This document shows, one piece after another, positions 12,955-23,815 of a stretch of 64,000 nucleotides of DNA. The stretch spans positions 123,760,719-123,824,718 of the forward strand of contig NC_080420.1 in assembly GCF_029873635.1 (NCBI RefSeq), read 5' to 3'. The position numbers and the translations under genes were made by a program. The notes beneath the pieces were generated by a model, which was not told the DNA's origin, did no database searches, and saw only the letters and a program-made list of their open reading frames with translations. Within the stretch, counting starts at the first letter, position 1; each line of letters begins with the position of its first letter. This DNA is from Malania oleifera. Taxonomy: Eukaryota > Streptophyta > Magnoliopsida > Santalales > Ximeniaceae.

Positions 12955-15900
12955 CACTTAAATTTTTTAACGTGGTAAAAACCCAAGTTTGGGAAACATC
13001 CACGAGATCTCGTGATCCAAACAAACCTCCACTATGTCAATAATAGGCATACAAAGTCTACAACAATGGAAGCACTTTACTTATCTTGCCATTGATGGAT
13101 TACAAACAACAAATAACAACATTTGTTGGATTTTGCCTCCATAGGCTAAGAACAATGGAGCAAAGACATGCATACAATATTGTGTATGTTATAGGACAGC
13201 CTAGCAGCACACATTTTCCTCTTCCTTCCTTTATTCTTTCTTATTTTTTTTATTGTTTTCTTAATTGGTCGGCAGTCCACGTGGGAGGAAAAAACCGACC
13301 AACAATCTCCCCCTTTTCCAACTCATGTGGGAAATTTTTCGTCCCTACTATAATCTTGCAAGTATCAAGTTTCTTTAATGGTAATGGCTTGGTCATCATA
13401 TCTGATCCGTTGTCATCTGTGTGGATCTTTGTAAGATAGAACTTCTTCATTTCCAGTGCATCTCGAATCCAATGACACCTGACTTCAATATGTTTTGATC
13501 GTGAATGAAATATTGGATTTTGGCAGGGTCAGTGGCACTTTGGCTATCACTTTGAAGTTCATACTTCTCTTGTTTGAAACCAAGTTCGCTTCTGTGATGA
13601 CAATATACTCTGCTTCAGTACTTGATAATGGAATGCACTTTTGCAATTTTGATTGCCACGATATTGCTCCACCTGCGAATGTTGTCGTATAACACGAAGT
13701 TGATTTTCTTGAGTTAACATCTCCAGTTAAATTTGCATCAGTATATCCTACTAATATTGGTTTTCCTTGACCAAAACATAAGCATAGTTTACTAGTACCA
13801 TGAAGATACCTAAAGAAAAATAAGCGTTTGTACCTCATCATCAAGCACTAGCTTTGTGGTCACCAACTGATTCAGAATTTCCTGAAACTTGTTCAAGTGT
13901 TCAGATGCACTTTGCCCATTATAATACTTTAAGTTGATCAACTTTATAATTCAGAGGAATAGTAGACGCTGCCAGAGGAAGAGGATCTTCTCTTCCATTC
14001 TCATCTTTTTAGTTACTACAAAAGGGGATGGTTTGTGAGGGTTGAGAGCATTTGAGAGTTGCTTCTTGTATATGATCTTTGTTAATAATAGAATTCTTTC
14101 TTGTCTTGCCCGTGGACGTAGGCTACAAGCCGAACCATGTTAATTTCTTGTGTTTTGTGATCGTTTTGTGGTTATTTTTCGTTTGGTTGGATCAATTTTT
14201 CGCAACAGATTGGTACCATAGCCAGTTCTAATCGGACGATTGAGATTAAACATTTCAGATGTGAGATCCAGAACGAAACCCACTCTCACCGGCAGCGCAT
14301 GGTGGAGAGTGCAGCTCACCTTGGCGAGCTTCGGCGACGTGCTTGGTACCAGTGCGAAGGTTTTTGCAGAAGCTGAATATGACCTCAAAAGTGGCAAAAA
14401 CTCAGCCGGTTTGAGCCGATTTGAGCACAAAATTCTGCTCCTTTTCTGGTGGAAAATGAGGCCAAATGGTCAAGCCTCCTTTGAGGCGCTTGTATAGGTC
14501 GATTTGTCTCTACCTTCTAAGCATGGTGGTGGTGGAGGTGTCGACCACTTCCCTTGGAAAAAAATCTTGTGTGGTGGTCGGATAGTTCAGTTGGCGCTGG
14601 CTCTGATACCAATTTGTTATGAAAAATTGATCCAACCAAATGAAAAATCAAACCACAAACGATGACAAAACACAAGGAGTTAACGTGGTTCAGCTTGGTA
14701 GCCTTTGTCCACGGGCAAGACAAGAAATAACTCTATTATTGACAAATATCATATACAAGAAGCAACTCTCGGATGGTCTCAACCCTCGCAAACCATCCCC
14801 TTTTATAGTTACAAGAAGAGATGAGAATGGAAGAAAAGATCCTGTTCCTCCAACGACATCTACTGTTCCTCTGGCGGCGTCTACTGCTCCTCCAGTGGCG
14901 GCAGCTGTAGAAATGTGTCTAAATTTCTCAACTTCACTGCTTATTTTTAGCATGATATGCTGATAATCATATCAAATGTTGAGGATATGCCTCTTTTTGA
15001 GGGTAAAAGCGAGGAAATTAAGGTTTTTTTTCTTGGTGTTCAAATTAATTATATTTTGAAGCAGTATTGTCATGGCCTAGTTTTACTCGTCGATCCATGT
15101 TCTCATGATCTTTTAAATTTTATTCTTAATTTTTGTAACATTTATTGAATTGCAGGTATTAAGTTTTTTCTGTTGTTGTTGTTGTTTTTTTTTTTTTTTA
15201 AATTGACAATTTGGAGTTTAAATAGTTAATTGAGTTTTGGTTTATTTGGTTGCTTACAGTATGGATGGCTTGTTTCTCTTTCAACTACCAATTTCACTTG
15301 ATTATCTATTTTTGGAAAAGTATGTGAGTTTACTCAAGGAATAATGTTCTTTTTAGGTCTGTTTAGTTATTCCTACTGTAAATTTGTCCCCTCTTTGTTT
15401 TACGTTGCTTTTTTTTTAATTTTTGGTGGTGAGTGAAGAATTTAATTCTTTTTCTGATTCTTTGTTAATTGAGGAGACACTTTGTTTGAATTGGGTTCTT
15501 TGGAGAAAAAAGGAAAGAAATTAAACTCTCCTCATCCAATTCACTAATTTGGGTTGCATTTTATAGAATAAATAGAGAAACAAAGAGGTATCAAGGGACA
15601 GTAAAACCCCTTGTGACTTTTTTTGCAACTTTTTGCAAGTGGAGAGGTTGCATTTTTTTTTAAAATACAAAAATACACCATCTAATATAAAATAAAAAAG
15701 GAGAAAAAACAAATGAATGTTCAAATAGCATAAGGGAAAAATCATGGATCTGATCCCCTCCTGTTCGTCAAGAACAAATTTTATCATTTTTTAATGTGTA
15801 GTTGTCAAATCGACATTCGAATTGTGAATCGAAATTCCTATTTTGGGAATCGAGAATTGAGAATCAAATTGAATCGTAAGATTCAAAACAATTTCCAAAA

Positions 15901-18900
15901 TCAATTCTATATGATGTGCATATTTTAATATACAAATAAGCAGCAAAATGGTAAAATATATTTAAATTTTGATTAAAAAAAAAAACATATTTCATGTGTA
16001 TACTTTCCCTAAGCAAATGAAAACTAAGAAAGAGTGAAGAAATATTAATAAAAAAATGAACTTTTTGTTGTTTAAGGGAAGGAATCAAGAAAAATAATAA
16101 AAAATTGAGCTTTTGGTGTTTATCAACAATTTCTTTTTAAAAAGGGGCAGCCTGGTGCACAAAGCTCCCGCGTATGCGGGATCCGAAAAAGGGGTGGATC
16201 CTACACAGCCTTACCTTGCATTTTTGCAAGTGGCTGTTTCTATGCCTCAAACCCATGACCTCTAGGTCACACGACGATGTTTATCAACAATTTAAAAAAA
16301 TATATATTTCATGTATATTCTTTCAGAGACTAAATAGAAAAATATGATAATTACTTAACAAACTAACACGAAAACCAACTCTTGAATCTTAACAACACAA
16401 TGAAACATGAGTATCACCTCAGCCAATGAGTGTTCTTTCCCTTCTTAATAGCAGAATAGTGTACTCCTAGAGTGGAGAATGGTTTTGTGAAGGCAATATA
16501 AGATGTGAAGTTCTATTTCTTCTCTTTTTTAGCACAAAAGTAGCATAGACAAGGAATGGAAGGTAATAGTGTAGAAACAAAAGCAAGAAAAAAGAAAGAA
16601 ATGTTGTTTAGGGTTTTTAAACTAGTCAAGTTAGGATATGATAGGTCTAGAATCATGTGAATCGATAGATTGAGATCAATTCATTAGATTCACAAGGTGA
16701 ATAGATTGATTTGGCAATGATTCAGTAGGTTTTAGATTTGCTAGTAAGATTCAAATTGATTTGGTGTGGAGTTCATATGTATCGTATGAAACGAATTGAG
16801 AATTGTAAGATTCTAACAACTATGTTATAATGTGTTTATAAAATTATTGTCTATTAAACATGAAACGATTTGTTGGGAACACTATAGCCATGGATTTCCA
16901 TTTCTGCGGTTGAGATTTTAATAATTGAGCAGTAGAGGATCCTGATCTGAGAATTTACTCCCCTTTCTCTTCGTTTCTCCTTAATTATCCAGGGAAGAAA
17001 AAAGGAGAAAAAATTTCTTTTGTTTTCTCAACCACTTCATTTCCTTTCTTTTCTTTCTTGGTATCCAAAGCTAGTGAAAAATTATGGCAAGAGTTCGTTA
17101 TATCTGTATCACAATTAGAAAAAAGATTCTTGAGCAACAAGGTTGGCCCAATGCTCTGATTCTTTCCATGGATTATGGCAGATATTAAGAGTCACGATTT
17201 TAGGTGGAGTTTAAGTAAGAGATAGATTTAATGTAATATAATTTTCCGCAGTAACTGCGCTATATATCAGAATATGCTTCTCATAATTAATTTGCCAGTT
17301 TTTTTTTTTCAAATTGTGAAACTGAGCCATTATGGAAAACTCATTATTATGTAATATTGGGTGACTTGCTGCACTTGAATGCTCCCTTGAATACGTGGCT
17401 TAATTGTGACTCACTTTTTCCCTTGTTCTTTATGAAAATAATGTATTATGTACTTCATGTTTGACTGTTTTTCATCTTTTTAGTCCTTTAGCACGAGCCT
17501 CTGTTACTGTCTTAAATCTTCATGAATTCTTCAAGTTTCAGAAATCAAGAATATAGGCCTGAGTTGTTTTTCGCCTCCTCTTTTATTTGAGCAGGAGTTA
17601 AAGATGCAAGTGACAAGAAGATTCTCGTGGATATGCTGTTTTGGGCAGTGGACAATCCTGCACCTGCTAATTATTTGTTGATTTCTGGAGATCGAGACTT
17701 CTCTAATGCTCTTCATCAGTTGCGCATGAGGAGATACAACATTCTTCTAGCCCAACCCCAGAAAGCATCCATACCCCTCCTTGCTGCTGCAAAGAGCGTG
17801 TGGCTTTGGACAATTCTTTCTGATGGTGGGCCACCATTGTCAAATGGAAATTCAGAACAACTTGGTAATACATCCAATTCTAACACGTTACAGACTCCGA
17901 TCTCTGATTCGATCCAATCAAACCAACATGTGGATTCCTTTTCTGAAAACTACCATTTGGGCAATCAGAAATTGCAGAGTGTGGGGAGGGGAACTGATAT
18001 TAGACATAGATCAAAACAAACCCGGAGAAATTCTAGTCAAGCAAACATATCGAGACCATCAAGTGCATCCATTGGGATTCAAGAAGATCAAAACGGTTCT
18101 AATTCTCGTCAGACTGGATATGCACATGCGAAGCAATTTAAAGACGTACCTGAATTATCTAGTGTTTATAATTGCAATGTCCCCATAAGTGGGCCTGTGC
18201 CAAATTTTGTTCCTGGTAATATTGATCCTTCAAGGAGCAGTGGCAGTGACATCCAGAGCAATTACCAAAATCATTATACACAACCATTGAGGCCGAGCAA
18301 CTTTCCTGTGCGACCTGCATTTGCACCGGCTAATTTGTTTCCACCAAATCCTCATGCCCATGCCTCTCGCCCAATGCCTCCTAGGCCTGATGGGCCTGGC
18401 TTTACTTCTGTTCCTTTTACAAATGTGCCCAATATTGGTAAACTAAGCATTTCTCAACACCCCAGCAATGTTCACAGCCCCCACCCTCCTATTTTTCAAC
18501 AACAAAATGGAGGGGAATCGAAACAAAGATCTATGATTGATTCTACAAATATTTCAAGCTCAAGTGGTTCACAAAGAGGACATAATTTGCATGATTTTTC
18601 ATCAATTTACCATGACAAATTGGGCAATGGGTGTCCTCATGGTCCAGAATTTCCGCCATCATCCTTGTCAGCTTTGGGAACCACTAATATTCCTGGTAGT
18701 GGCGTATGGGGAACTCCAGGATGCCCTAAACCTTCAAGCTATGTCCAAGGCCTCATAGGGGTCATTTTACTTACCTTGAACAAACTGAGAAATGAAAAGA
18801 TTATGCCAACTGAAGCAAATATAGCTGACTGCATCCATTTTGGAGATTTAAACCACCGCAACACTGATGTTAGGAAAGCCCTGGAGAGTGCAATTGAGCA

Positions 18901-19371
18901 GCAAATGGTAGTGAAACAAAATCTAGGTGCTGTGCAGTTGTACATTGGGAAGAATGAGAAGTTATGGAAGTGTGTGAACCCAATAGGTGGTAATCCTAAA
19001 CAGTACAAGACGGCAATATGGGATGGAATCCAAAACTTTTTGTCATCCCCTGGTGGACGGTCTGCCATAATGGCTTCTCAGTGCAGGTAAGTTTTTGCAA
19101 CTTTGTCCTAACCAATCTTGGTTTCCTGGGATCTTTCGCAACTGCAAGAATGTACTCTTATGCTACTTCCAATCTTCTGTATAGGTATGAAGCAGGTATT
19201 ATATTAAAGAATGCATGCTTGAAGGAGCTTGCTTTGGGTGATGTTCTTCAGATTTTGAACATGGTAATTGGCCTTAAAAAATGGATTATGCATCATCCGT
19301 TGGGATGGCAACCAATTAAGATTACTCTTGCTGAGTCCAACTCTGATTCTGAAACAATAGACAGTACATAA
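9002..19371 (+). CDS. NYN-domain RNase-like protein with C-terminal OST-HTH/LOTUS-like domain (3 exons)
   Basis: Coding exons are 9002-9269, 17595-19086 and 19185-19371, joined by GT..AG introns (donors gtacgt and gtaag; acceptors gagcag and tatag). They give 648 aa. Residues about 20-165 form a NYN (PIN-like) nuclease domain. It opens with VWWDIENC (Asp26, Asn29), continues with VDMLFWA (Asp102) and has the GDRDF acidic motif (Asp122, Asp124), so the presumed metal-binding acids are intact. Residues about 175-470 are low-complexity, rich in Ser, Asn, Pro and Gln. Residues about 473-553 resemble an OST-HTH/LOTUS module, followed by a conserved helical tail ending near 636. This matches the plant family often labelled 'putative endonuclease or glycosyl hydrolase' and is related in layout to animal MARF1, which cleaves RNA; nuclease activity here is inferred. 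An upstream non-ATG extension of the frame was not used because ATG 9002 starts the conserved MGGG.. N-terminus. Intron 1 (8.3 kb) falls within the NYN domain. Confidence 0.9.
9895..10198 (-). repeat. 3' LTR of Copia-1
   Basis: It is homologous over its full length to 14615-14930. On the + strand it should open with TGTT, but here the first bases read TTTT. It ends in TTTCTCA, the complement of the usual TGAGAAA start. The 304-bp length against 316 bp in the partner and the many substitutions indicate an old element. Confidence 0.8.
10213..11777 (-). pseudogene. Copia-1 pol remnant: protease, integrase and truncated RT
   Basis: Minus-strand pieces in order: a protease-region piece (11777-11574, with the [15 protein letters not shown] block), an integrase-core piece (about 11194-10997, with [18 protein letters not shown], where Copia elements usually have RSDNG), and an RT N-terminus (about 10395-10213, with [20 protein letters not shown]). 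Frames shift and stop codons intervene. The sequence ends just after the RT N-terminus and is followed at once by a polypurine tract and LTR, so the RT palm and RNase H of this copy are missing. Confidence 0.75.
12002..12727 (-). pseudogene. Copia-1 gag
   Basis: This 241-codon open frame starts [20 protein letters not shown], typical of Copia gag (UBN2-like), with [23 protein letters not shown] and [11 protein letters not shown] blocks. A zinc-knuckle-like CNECEDIGH lies just downstream in another frame, with its last Cys missing. The frame is open but the element is otherwise broken, so it is listed as a relic. It is unrelated to the host gene on the opposite strand. Confidence 0.8.
12913..13304 (-). 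repeat. Second, unrelated LTR inside Copia-1
   Basis: On the minus strand a polypurine tract (about 13305-13318, AAAAGGGGGAGAT) precedes TGTTGGTCGG, a typical Copia LTR start at 13304. The LTR contains a 25-bp poly-A/T run and probably ends near 12913. That left border is weak because no primer-binding site follows it. It separates a pol end (13844-13250) from the gag start at 12727. Confidence 0.55.
13250..13955 (-). pseudogene. Copia gag and RNase H fragments joined
   Basis: On the minus strand, 13955-13830 encodes a gag-like piece ([22 protein letters not shown]). It is followed directly by an RNase H-like piece (about 13829-13590: [30 protein letters not shown]) and a pol C-terminus (13450-13305: [18 protein letters not shown]). 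Gag joined to RNase H with the middle missing shows an internal deletion. Stops and frameshifts are present. Confidence 0.75.
13959..14209 (+). repeat. Inverted, 5'-truncated copy of the Copia-1 LTR
   Basis: It reads on the + strand as the complement of the outer LTRs, ending ATTTTTCGCAACA. A degenerate primer-binding site, TGGTACCATAGCC, follows at 14213. It therefore faces the outer 5' LTR (14615-14930, minus) across about 405 bp of leader sequence, forming a head-to-head arrangement. Confidence 0.75.
14615..14930 (-). repeat. 5' LTR of Copia-1
   Basis: A 316-bp LTR; on the + strand it starts TGTTATGAAAAATTG and ends AAATTTCTCA. On the minus strand it is followed, after a 4-base gap, by TGGTATCAGAGCC, a match to the usual initiator-Met tRNA primer-binding site. 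Confidence 0.85.
15800..16827. mobile_element. Possible hAT-like non-autonomous element
   Basis: The ends AGTTGTCAAATC (left) and GAATCTTACAATTCTCAATT-type complement (right) are partial inverted repeats rich in GAATC/GATTC. The 8-mer taatgtgt flanks both sides (15792-15799, 16828-16835). The inverted repeat is imperfect and the left end seems to lack about six bases, so this is tentative. The SINE at 16133-16277 lies within it. Confidence 0.35.
16133..16277 (+). mobile_element. SINE, resembling plant Au-type SINEs
   Basis: The 145-bp insert contains GGGGCAGCCTGGTGCACAAA, 'gctcccgc.tatgcggg', 'cagccttaccttgcattt' and 'tgacctctaggtcacac', the block order of the widespread Au SINE as I recall it. 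A perfect 16-bp TSD, tgtttatcaacaattt, flanks it (16117-16132, 16278-16293). The 3' end appears shortened. Confidence 0.75.
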
Positions 19372-21298
19372 GATAAGAACCATTATGGTAAGGAAGGGAG
19401 ACAATGGGTTAATGGTGGAAAAGAAAACACAATGATGGTGATGAGAAAGAGGATAATAGGCCTTTTTTACCTAGAATTTGTGGTTGGAGTAGATAGGGAC
19501 GGTGAAAGTTGAACTGGAGTGGTACTATTGAGTTTATAAGAGCCTATATTCTCCTTCTATTTTAAATGCTGATGGAGCTTTTATTTATCCTAATTTTTTT
19601 TTAAAAAAAGAAAGAAATGCTTGGATGCGGTTCAGACATTGTAGAACACGTGTCTGAGGCTGTGGAGTTGATGCTCTTATTTACTAGTAGGTTGCTTAGG
19701 TTTATGAGATTCTGTTGCTCATCCTCGTAGACTTTGCAGGGAGTTTCTTAATTAGATGTGACCCAATGAATATGATTTTAATCACGAAAACATGTAGGAA
19801 ACCAGTGCAGGGGAGGATTAAGAGTTCTTTTAATCCTTGAGAAAATTGCCGTACAGTGGACTAGTAAATTGTTGCGAATCTATTTTGAAAGATTATTTCA
19901 TATTCATTTACTGCCAGTCATTCACAAAGCTGTTATTGAAAGTGGATCTATGTTTATGAGATGAATTTCCTTGAGGAAGTGGTTGATTTGGGTCTCCTTA
20001 TTAAAAGAACGAAAGGAATTGGTTTTAATCTTTCTTCAAAGATGGGGCACGAAGCTTATTTACTGGATGGAGAAGTGTTAAGTCTCAACTTGAGTTATAC
20101 AGCAGACAGCAAGTAGATTTCGTTTTTCTGATTATGGTAAGCATTGGAACTCAAAATCATCTTTCAACACTGGCTGATCTCCCAATGAGATAATTATTAC
20201 ATCAGTGAGGCAGTAGCTGTGACTGAAAGGAATTGACACAAAATGCCAATGCATAATGCAAATGTTTTGATGCTACTGGATGCTGAAACAGTTCAAGCTA
20301 ACGGGTAATGTTTTGTTCTGAAGATGGTAATGTTCGTGCGACTTACTTTCCCCTCTTTCTTCTTCTTCTTCGTCTTCTTCTTTAATGTTTATGTAAAAAA
20401 ATTACTAGTTTTGTAATGAAAATGGTAATGCTTTTACAACTTCCTCTATCTCATTCTTTAATGAGTCTTTATGTAAAGAAAACTTTTACTTGCGATATGT
20501 TAAATAGACTGTTACTTTTGTTCTGTATGGCAATGAAAGTGTAGTTTGGATCCACTTGATGTTGTATATGTTAAAAAGGGGGAAAAAACCACTTATGCTT
20601 AGTTTTGTTGTGAGGTGGCAATGCTCTCCCCTGTCTACTTGATTTTTTGACTCGTTATGATGTGTTGGTCTCCCACTTCTTTTGTGGGTTCAAGCGATGG
20701 CATGACATTTTGTTATTAACGCATTGTGAATCCATCGATATGCCTTGAAATGTAATGGAATGGTAAACATCAATTTCATTTCATTCTTTTCTATTGCATT
20801 TTTCGTTTTGTGTATCGAACATTAGGTTAGGGTTTGGTATGGTTTGCTAAGAAGTTTTATATGTTGATCATGTAAGAATTTTTAAGTATAACAAATGGGA
20901 ATATCAAATATTTTTATTAATCATGTTTTTGACGAGGGCAGGATTCATTTGGAACTATGAGCTTAACGGTTGCTTACAAACAATTACCTGCATATAGATT
21001 TATTCCTTAAATTTTTTAGTTTTAGTAGTTTGGTCACTAAAGTTATGAAGGCTATTTATAGAATTTGTTTAAAATTAAATTGAGAATTAAATTTTAACAA
21101 TTGAAACTTCAGGAAAAGGTTCAATTTAACAAAATTTTAAGAATTTGTGATATAATTTATTGGCTCCCATCTATACATACATGCACATGCATATATATGC
21201 ACTTTGCTTTTAAGCCTTTTATTTTTGGCTAAAAATTCTTTAAAATTTTGTCGAATGGTTCAAGTAATCACATCTTTACTTGCTCATTTTTTAACCTA
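19372..21298 (+). other. NYN 3' UTR and intergenic sequence
   Basis: The stop codon TAA ends at 19371. The following sequence is non-coding and T-rich and probably includes the 3' UTR, but no unambiguous polyadenylation signal or end point can be fixed. No second gene or TE terminus was recognised before the LINE TSD at 21299. Confidence 0.5.
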
Positions 21299-21678
21299 AG
21301 GAAGGTTTTTTTTTTTTTTAAATCCGAAAATTATAATTATATAGATCAAAATGGATATGAGCAATTACATTGGGTACCCAAGAGAAAGGAGAATTTAACT
21401 CCATCCAAGCATCGTATAAATACATCTAAACTGGGGATACCCAGGGGCATTGAACCTGAATGAATCAAAATCACAAGGGCCTCACGTGACTATCCCTCAA
21501 GTTACATATCATCTTGGGCATACCAGGGTGTAAGCTCCTATTTAACTACAACTCAATTATATAGAAAAGGAAGTTTGCCATACACAACTCGATAGGTGTG
21601 AGTTTGAATCACCTTAATGATGGCCTCCTCCTGGGTAATAATACCCTCAAGTCTTCTTTTGTTCCTAAAGTGCCAAAT

Positions 21679-22937
21679 CTAATAAACTGTGATGGCTAAA
21701 GCAGCTTTCTTGGCCACCGCTTGAATCCCATTGCCTTCGCCTTCCTTCAGAAGCCATTTAAGGCTAGCTTTTATAGTGGACATCATTCTGGTCAGGCCCA
21801 ACCAGCATCTAATACTGTTCCATATGATAGAGGATATTCTACATTTAAAAAATAGATGGTCAATTAATTCCTCTTCAACACCACACAACCCACAGGTTTT
21901 GTCAAGCCCCTCATCTTTGAATTTATCCCTAGTCCACAACTTTCCTTTTGCAGCCAATCAAAGAATGAAGGAATACTTCGGATCACTGATGTTTCTCTAG
22001 ACAACCTTTTGCCATGGCACCCTTCCACTCTTCATTCTCCAAAATTCATAAGCTTGAGAACACTGAAATTTTCCATCCACTGCCCATTGTTTTATATGGC
22101 TTTCTGCATTTCCTCTACCTCCTAGCTGCACCAGTAGCTTATCCTTGATATCAATAAATTTTTTAAAAAGAGGAGAGTCGTCATGCTTAGTTGCAGCTCC
22201 CCATGAATTACCTCCCCTCAGGTAAACTTGGTCAGGGCCGGCTCTTCCATTAGGCCACTGAGGTACTTGCCTAGGGCCCCAAAAATTTTGGGACCCCTAA
22301 ATATTTTTTTAATATAATAATATTAACATTATTTATAGAATTCATGTGTTTGGTGGGTGGAGTGCAGATACAGTTTAAAATTATTTGATATACTTAGAAA
22401 AATTAATTTTAAATAAAAATAAAAATTAAATAAAATATTAAGAACCCTTAATTAAATTATTCGCCTAGGGCCCCATATTGTGAAGAGCCGCTACTGAACT
22501 TGGTTCACCCATTTAGACCATAGTGAATCCTTCTTATCCTACAGATTCCATAAGGTTTTGGTAAGGAGTGCAATATTCCAGCTTTTGAGGTCCATGACTC
22601 CCAAACCACCCTCCTTCTTTTGCAAACATACCTCTCTCCAGGCTACAAGAGGCCTTTTCCTGCCACTCCATTGGAAAGCCCTACATAGCTTAATCACTTG
22701 ATTCAACACTGCACAGGGGATGGGGAAGATTGATAACCATAAACACTCAAACACACTGCACAACAGAATTCAGAAGTTCCAACTTTCCAGCATAGGATAA
22801 GGTTTTGCTTGGCCACAAACCAATAAAATTACCAATCTTACTCAGAAGAGGGGAGAAGTGTATAGAGTTCAGCCTCGTGGAAGCCATAGGGATTCCCAAA
22901 TATCGGAAAGGAAAATCCCCATAAAAAAAACCAGTTA
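21679..22937 (-). pseudogene. LINE-1 reverse-transcriptase C-terminus and zf-RVT region
   Basis: Minus-strand pieces include the post-RT block with FPIPCAVLNQVIKLCRAFQW and WREVCLQKKEGGLGVMDLK (22763-22539), and the zf-RVT zinc-binding block with CGLCGVEEELIDHLFFKC (21957-21679). These are characteristic of plant L1 ORF2 C-termini. A hAT MITE at 22233-22496 splits the two pieces. The RT catalytic palm is not present. Confidence 0.85.
22233..22496. mobile_element. hAT-type MITE, 264 bp
   Basis: The ends CAGGGCCGGCTCTTC and GAAGAGCCGCTACTG form a 15-bp inverted repeat with three mismatches. An exact 8-bp TSD, aacttggt, flanks it (22225-22232, 22497-22504), as expected for hAT transposition. 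GCCTAGGGCCCC occurs near both ends. There is no coding capacity. Removing it and one TSD restores the LINE sequence. Confidence 0.9.
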
Positions 22938-22976
22938 TATAACGACTCCAAAAATAATATACATGGAAATGTAAAA

Positions 22977-23099
22977 TATATATATATATATTAATTTATT
23001 AAATAAATAAATAAATAAATAATATTATTATTAATTAATATAATATAATATATTAATATATTAATATAATATAATATAATATAATATATATATATATAA
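22977..23099. repeat. AT-rich simple-sequence region
   Basis: (TA)n, (AATA)n and TATAATATAA-type repeats make up the first part of relLTR, where its palLTR relatives carry the palindrome array. Confidence 0.85.
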
Positions 23100-23642
23100 C
23101 ATCAAAGATGCTTTAGGAAATTAAGATTACAGAGGGCTCAGTTCTCTTTCTCTCCGTCTCTCATTCTCTCTCGCCAATCTTTTCTCTCACTCTTCCGTCC
23201 CTCCTTCTCTCTCTTCTCGATTTCCTCGGCCAAATGGGCGCCGATCAAAAAACGGAAGGTACCCCTGGGTTCCATTCTCCTCCACCGACATTTCCAACGG
23301 AGTGGATTTGTCGTAGGAGTGACGTAGGCACCACTCCTGGGGTAAGGTAATCTCTTTCTTTTTCCTCAAATTCTCCTTAAGTCTCCAACCAAATAGACGA
23401 TTGGACACAACCACAGGGTCCTAGGTTCGATCCTCGTCATGTTGGCCAGAGCAAATTTTTAATTTGGGTCTCCTACGCACCACTCCACAATTAGGGTAGG
23501 ACAGTGGAAATAAGTCCGTTAATTATTGTTAAAGTATAATTGGCTATTGGAAGTGTGTGGGTGTAGAGACCCAATGAATTATATTAATTAAATGATAGGA
23601 GGAGGAGAGGAAAAGAAATTGAAATACGAAATTCAGCAGGGT

Positions 23643-23815
23643 CTCGTTGACGAACGGGCTTCTTGGGCTTGTCGACGGGGACACGTGTCTCGTCGACGAA
23701 AAAAATACCGAGAAGGCTGATTTCGGATTTGAAATTCGTCGACAAAGAGTAAGTGTTCGTCGACGAAATTCCTTCATGTCCTCGTCGACAAAGTGACGTA
23801 TCTCGTCGATGAAGA
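23643..23815 (+). promoter_or_regulatory. TTCGTCGACGAA palindrome array in palLTR-a
   Basis: Seven copies or near-copies of the 12-bp palindrome are spaced about 15-35 bp apart and end 18 bp before a TATA-like CTACATAAG. Two CACGTG G-box cores lie in or at the edge of the array (near 23682 and 23815). Upstream-of-TATA placement suggests a U3 enhancer; this is inference. Confidence 0.65.

Larger units (their letters stand above)
9895..14930 (-). mobile_element. Copia-1: degenerate, mosaic Copia-type LTR retrotransposon
   Basis: Related LTRs of about 304-316 bp lie in the same orientation at both ends (9895-10198 and 14615-14930). On the minus strand the right-hand copy is the 5' LTR and is followed by a primer-binding site TGGTATCAGAGCC (complement of 14599-14611). 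The left-hand copy is the 3' LTR and is preceded by a polypurine tract (about 10199-10212). Inside are gag, protease, integrase and only the first part of reverse transcriptase, which joins directly to the polypurine tract, so most of RT is deleted. A second pol end with a different LTR, plus an inverted copy of the outer LTR, are also inside. No clean 5-bp TSD is visible (acgtt left, acttc right). Confidence 0.8.
9270..17594 (+). other. Intron 1 of the NYN gene, TE-filled
   Basis: The donor gtacgt follows codon 89 plus one base, and the acceptor gcag precedes the next coding base, restoring [10 protein letters not shown]. The intron is 8325 bp long. It holds the Copia-1 mosaic (9895-14930), a SINE (16133-16277) and a possible hAT-like remnant (about 15800-16827). 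The rest is AT-rich with T-rich runs and no recognisable coding sequence. Confidence 0.9.

Noticed and set aside
23424-23436. GGTTCGATCC, a pol III B-box-like string
   Set aside because: No A box at the right distance and no SINE structure; it is part of relLTR.
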